From Deltaproteobacteria bacterium (GTDB lineage: Bacteria > Desulfobacterota > Binatia > UBA9968), in NCBI GenBank assembly GCA_016210115.1, contig JACQUW010000212.1:1-33933 (forward strand): a DNA stretch of 33,933 bases, in the 5' to 3' direction. The position numbers and the translations under genes are program-made. The number at the start of each line of letters is the position of its first letter. Position 1 is the first letter of the stretch. Shown here in pieces: positions 31,205 through 33,933 of this stretch. Below the pieces are notes generated by a model. It worked only from the letters and a program-made list of their open reading frames with translations, was not told the origin of the DNA and made no database searches.

Positions 31205-31224
31205 GTGCCACCGGCTTTAGGCGG
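31205..31224 (-). repeat. REP-like palindromic element, copy 2
   Basis: On the minus strand this reads CCGCCTAAAGCCGGTGGCAC, identical to the element at 17396-17415 at 18 of 20 positions. It overlaps a separate perfect hairpin, GCCGGTG-C-CACCGGC (31201-31215), directly after the stop of the HNH-like gene, so it may also act as a terminator. Confidence 0.5.
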
Positions 31225-31227
31225 CTA

Positions 31228-31998
31228 TCACTTCGCGTTGATCCGCCGCACGACGCTGCGCGAGTGCTTGGTTTCCCGCTCTAGGCGTCGGAGCTCCGTA
31301 TAAAGTTGGGTTTCCCGTGGATCCAATCGGATGGCCGAAAAAACTCCATCTTCTCGTAGAGCCAGGTCGATAATCGGCTCGTCTGCGATGTGGCCCGATA
31401 CAAAATACCAGACATGAATCGTAGTCAAGATGAAGTGGTATACGCGATGGCCGTTGATCCGTCTCCGAATAGGTCGCAGAATGACTCCAGGCTCATCGAA
31501 TTTGAAGAGAATACACGGATAGCAGTACCTGGGGCCTGCATCACCCTCAAGTATCATTCTACGGATTGGCTTCTCATGACGGCCGAGCGACACCTCTGAA
31601 TACTCGTGTCGGGTGGAGACACTCGCCCTCCAGAGGATGGATAGTAACATAAGCTTAAAGGAACGATAATCGACACCGCTGACCAAGACTACCTTGGACC
31701 CCTCCGGCGTAGTAAAGAGCTTCCATTCAGTATTTGCGCTCTCATCATAGGCCGCCAGCTTCCGCCACAGCTCTAGATTCGGTTGCTCGAAGTTACGGTT
31801 AATGTGCCGCTCGCAGATGCTACATAGAAGAGTCTCCCGCAGCCCCTTCTGGATCAAGTGGCTTCTGATTCCCTCGCGATCCTCAAGGAATCCGATCATC
31901 TTTCGGCCGGAATCATAAAGCGGAGCATAGACAAACTCTGGCACGATGTGTGAGAGACAGAGTCTTCCTTCTTTGTGGCAGAGCTTACAAGAGGCCAT
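31228..31998 (-). CDS. HNH-like treble-clef protein of unknown function
   Basis: From the ATG at 31998 this is a 256-residue protein. The N-terminus has C4-x2-C7, then LCLSHIVPEF with His17, then C59-x2-C62 with ERHINRNFE. This C--C / SHI-P / C--C---N spacing resembles the zinc-binding HNH (treble-clef) nuclease fold, with Ser-His in place of the usual Asp/His-His pair. The rest is mixed alpha/beta, ending in a basic, Arg-rich tail. The frame is open to 32100, but homology-like sequence begins at MASCKLC; an ATG at 32031 is another possible start. It lies directly downstream of the HEPN-CBS gene on the same strand, so the two may form an operon. Nuclease activity is a guess; I do not know a named family. 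Confidence 0.6.
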   Translation of the reverse strand: MASCKLCHKEGRLCLSHIVPEFVYAPLYDSGRKMIGFLEDREGIRSHLIQKGLRETLLCSICERHINRNFEQPNLELWRKLAAYDESANTEWKLFTTPEGSKVVLVSGVDYRSFKLMLLSILWRASVSTRHEYSEVSLGRHEKPIRRMILEGDAGPRYCYPCILFKFDEPGVILRPIRRRINGHRVYHFILTTIHVWYFVSGHIADEPIIDLALREDGVFSAIRLDPRETQLYTELRRLERETKHSRSVVRRINAK

Positions 31999-32106
31999 GC
32001 GAGTCGACTTTTCTATAGGGGGCGGCTGCATAACACAGTGCCTCACCAGCCGGAGGATGAGGATAGGACGCAAGCCCGCGCTGAGCTCCCCGCCTATCAT
32101 GATGGT

Positions 32107-32907
32107 TCATATGACGTCGAACGGCGTGATAATACCCCACAGCTCACGGTTCAGTCCAATCACCAAGACCGGTCGACCTTGGGACCGTTCCAGTACGGTG
32201 GTCACCGAGTCCTCAGGAGCGCACACTGGTGCGTCTACCAACCTGATCCCGTCTTGGTCGACAACTTCACTCAGTTTCCGCGCAAGGCGTCTGTTACGTT
32301 CGCTTGCCCCCTCCGCACCCCGTAGGTACGCGGCAATCGAGTAGTCCGACAGCAGCTTCCACTGGGTACTGTCCGGGCGGCCGATAGCCACTGGCAAGAA
32401 TGAAAACGAATTCGCGAGCATGCTGCGACGAATGGAACTGATTGGTTGCCACGTGTACGCGCATACAGGATCCCTGACCATGAAGTCGCGTGCGCAGAAT
32501 GCGTCTGTCATGAGTGCGTCCTCCAGAATAACGGAGAGTTCGACGGCGTGGGTAGTCAGATGCCGCGCATATGCTCCCTCGTGCAAGGCGTCATTCCGAG
32601 CCATTCGAACCAGGCTATACAGAGTCGAAAAGTGAGCGTGCCAGTCCGGCAGAACAGACGGGATACTTGTGGCCAGCGGTGACCTCACCGCCTCCTGGGC
32701 GAGCGGCTCAGCGTAACCTGCAAGGGTTTTGATACTCCCGGTCAGGTACACCCCGATTCTTTCAAATACAAACACCACTTGTTCAAATGCCTCGGCATCT
32801 TTGAGCGCGACAGCACGAGCCTCGCGCAACTGATCTCGAAAATGCAGGGCCACTTCCCGATCCAAAGTTCCTCCAGGTGCCTTCCGGCTAACTTTGGGGT
32901 CAGCCAC
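32107..32907 (-). CDS. HEPN-like domain fused to paired CBS domains
   Basis: The 266-residue protein begins at a GTG with GAGG eight bases upstream. Residues about 15-135 are all-helical and contain R104-NDAL-H109 within SLVRMARNDALHEGAYARH, an R-x4-H motif like that of HEPN ribonucleases. Residues 141-200 (DFMVRDPVCAYTWQPISSIRRSMLANSFSFLPV) and 222-266 (DAPVCAPEDSVTTVLERSQGRPVLVIGLNRELWGIITPFDVI) look like two CBS motifs forming a Bateman module, which usually binds adenine nucleotides. A nucleotide-gated RNase or effector is a reasonable hypothesis. There is no signal peptide or membrane helix. It sits between an attC-like hairpin and the HNH-like gene in an accessory region. Confidence 0.65.
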   Translation of the reverse strand: MADPKVSRKAPGGTLDREVALHFRDQLREARAVALKDAEAFEQVVFVFERIGVYLTGSIKTLAGYAEPLAQEAVRSPLATSIPSVLPDWHAHFSTLYSLVRMARNDALHEGAYARHLTTHAVELSVILEDALMTDAFCARDFMVRDPVCAYTWQPISSIRRSMLANSFSFLPVAIGRPDSTQWKLLSDYSIAAYLRGAEGASERNRRLARKLSEVVDQDGIRLVDAPVCAPEDSVTTVLERSQGRPVLVIGLNRELWGIITPFDVI

Positions 32908-32920
32908 GAAGTGGCCTCAC

Positions 32921-32984
32921 GAAGGCAAGTGGTAGCAACAAAAGCCGACGCGGGCCGGTTCGCTGGTTGTACCCATTTGTTATC
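32921..32984 (-). other. Long imperfect hairpin resembling an integron attC site
   Basis: The arms 32921-32939 and 32966-32984 pair over about 16 positions. The pairing has one extrahelical G (32935) in one arm, one bulged C (32974) in the other, two or three G-T pairs and a 26-base loop. One arm contains the stop codon of the upstream gene, and the next gene starts 13 nt beyond the other arm. This gene-hairpin-gene spacing and the extrahelical base are features of attC. The canonical GTTRRRY core is not present, so identity is uncertain. Confidence 0.35.
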
Positions 32985-33447
32985 TGCTGCGACGCAATCG
33001 CCATTCCTCCATAAGCTCAACAAGTTCTTCGGCTGATTTACCATAGGTGTCGGGAATTTCTCTATCCCAGCCGGAGATTACACGTGAGAACTTCCGGCCA
33101 ACCTTATATTTTGGACATTCGGGTCTAAGATTGAAGCAAACCATTTTGGTTCGTGCACGAGGAGCTATCCAAGTGCCGAAAGCTTGAACATCTTTCCACT
33201 GTATGGTGCTCTTGCGATATAGAGAGCAGCAGGTAAAACTCGTTGGCTCTAATCGTAGGTATGAGGTGCCCGGAACTAACTGTAAAACGCTAATAGGAAT
33301 TCCCAATCCGAAGAACCCAGCTACCCACCATCCGTTCCTGTCTGCTTCGGAGATCATCCAGACGCCTCCCGCTGTGAAACACGAAAATAGCAGGAGAAGA
33401 AGAAGCCACTTTCTTCGGCTCGGGACAAGTATCAATGTTTCATTCAT
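32980..33447 (-). CDS. Small membrane protein with PH-like domain (STM3941-like)
   Basis: The 155-residue product has two N-terminal hydrophobic helices (about 13-31 and 38-56), then a beta-rich region: YLRLEPTSFTCCSLYRKSTIQWKDVQAFGTW. The C-terminal helix has the pattern IPDTYGKSAEELVELMEEWRLRR. This layout is shared with small bacterial proteins carrying a membrane-proximal PH-like domain, of unknown function. GAGG lies about eight bases before the ATG. The stop codon lies inside the hairpin at 32921-32984. Confidence 0.65.
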   Translation of the reverse strand: MNETLILVPSRRKWLLLLLLFSCFTAGGVWMISEADRNGWWVAGFFGLGIPISVLQLVPGTSYLRLEPTSFTCCSLYRKSTIQWKDVQAFGTWIAPRARTKMVCFNLRPECPKYKVGRKFSRVISGWDREIPDTYGKSAEELVELMEEWRLRRSR

Positions 33448-33473
33448 AGCAAGAACCTCAAGTCTGGGTTAAA

Positions 33474-33495
33474 GGCGGCCCGCAAGTGGGCCGCC
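33474..33495. other. Strong GC stem-loop
   Basis: GGCGGCCC and GGGCCGCC pair perfectly (8 bp) across a six-base loop. The hairpin is followed on the plus strand by CCCCCC, and on the minus strand by only three Ts. It lies 26 nt upstream of the PH-like protein gene and about 200 nt before the transposase. It could be a weak terminator or a repeat; no copy is seen elsewhere in the window. Confidence 0.4.
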
Positions 33496-33696
33496 CCCCC
33501 CTCGAACCGCAAGTCAGATGCTCGATGTGCAGATGTGCAGCATTGGGTCCGTGGTTATCGACTGAAGCCACACCATTTCGATACCCTTTTCCAAAGAGCC
33601 TTTAGGTCGATGGAAAATCCGTAGAAGCTTGGCTTTAGGCGCCGTAAATAAATAAACGTTGCAACTTTGACCCTATGGGTGCTATGCTCTTTGGGC

Positions 33697-33933
33697 ATGA
33701 GCACTCGGGCCGAGCTGACTCAGAAATTCCATTCTGTATGGCCACTTTTGGACGAACGCACCCGGCGCATCATGGCGGCTAGTGAAGCCATAGCTTTGGG
33801 CTGCGGAGGAGTTTCCGTGGCGCATCGTGCGTGTGGACTGTCGCGCAAAGCGATCACGAAAGGCATCGTTGAAATTCAAGAAGGTTCCGCGCCATTGGCA
33901 GGCCGCATCCGCCGCCCCGGAGCGGGACGCAAG
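33697..33933 (+). mobile_element. ISAzo13-family transposase, N-terminal part (runs off the window)
   Basis: The first 79 residues of a transposase run in frame to the window edge. The pattern LTQKFHSVWPLLDERTRRIMAASEAIALGCGGVSVAHRACGLSRKAITKGI, followed by GRIRRPGAGRK, is the typical N-terminus of ISAzo13-family transposases, with a helix-turn-helix. The AT-rich stretch just upstream (about 33640-33675) may contain the left end of the element, but its partner lies outside the window, so I cannot define the terminal repeat. The element marks the edge of an accessory region. Confidence 0.75.

Noticed and set aside
32062..32098. GATAGG...CCTATC hairpin between the HEPN-CBS and HNH-like genes as a second attC
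   Set aside because: Arms are only six bases with poor extension and no core site; it is more likely incidental or part of the HNH-like leader.
1..33933. tRNA or rRNA genes, CRISPR arrays
   Set aside because: No TTCGANTC-type T-loop with acceptor pairing, no rRNA signature and no regularly spaced direct repeats were found by eye.

Overview
This window looks like a chromosomal segment of a motile Gram-negative bacterium. The evidence is a proteobacterial-type flagellar cluster ordered regulator-kinase-regulator-flgBC-fliEFGHIJK-flgDE under sigma-54 control, Sec-type signal peptides, glyoxalase II and SsuABC-type importers. Several orphan NMT1/THI5-like binding proteins and moderate GC suggest a Deltaproteobacteria- or Binatota-like lineage. 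That placement is an inference; no rRNA or other marker gene is present.

Layout. (1) 1-15106, all on the minus strand: flagellar cluster. Transcription runs right to left from a receiver-less sigma-54 activator (FlrA/FleQ role), through a PAS-histidine kinase and NtrC-type response regulator (FlrB/FlrC), into rod, MS-ring, switch and export genes, then fliK-flgD-flgE. Two near-consensus sigma-54 promoters lie exactly where a Vibrio/Pseudomonas-like hierarchy would need them: before flrB and before fliK. The fliK promoter shows that the real fliK start is a downstream GTG. FliK carries two copies of its C-terminal domain. (2) 15107-17306: a structured non-coding stretch, a small secreted protein, then glyoxalase II and DoxX. 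(3) 17440-22950: an orphan NMT1-like binding protein, a frameshifted Cox11-like membrane protein, a complete SsuABC-type importer and gluconokinase. (4) 22992-27306: helicase HrpB and a CPA1 antiporter-rhodanese fusion. A remnant of the hrpB 5' end lies upstream of the antiporter, so hrpB appears duplicated around it. (5) 27307-30592: eroded accessory DNA with two REP-associated (Y1) transposase fragments, an orphan HigA, a PlsC-like acyltransferase and a third orphan binding protein. (6) 30593-33933: small accessory genes (zinc-ribbon membrane protein, HNH-like protein, HEPN-CBS protein, PH-like membrane protein) ending in the start of an ISAzo13-family transposase.

The most notable observation is in the antiporter-rhodanese gene. 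Its apparent stop is an in-frame TGA at the position of the second cysteine of a C-x-C-P-(D/N)-E-A-T-S-A motif. The rhodanese domain continues in frame for 44 codons, and a GC-rich hairpin with a G-U in its loop starts 17 nt downstream. This reads as an unannotated selenoprotein. The second candidate for something undescribed is the HEPN-CBS / HNH-like gene pair beside an attC-like hairpin and an insertion sequence.
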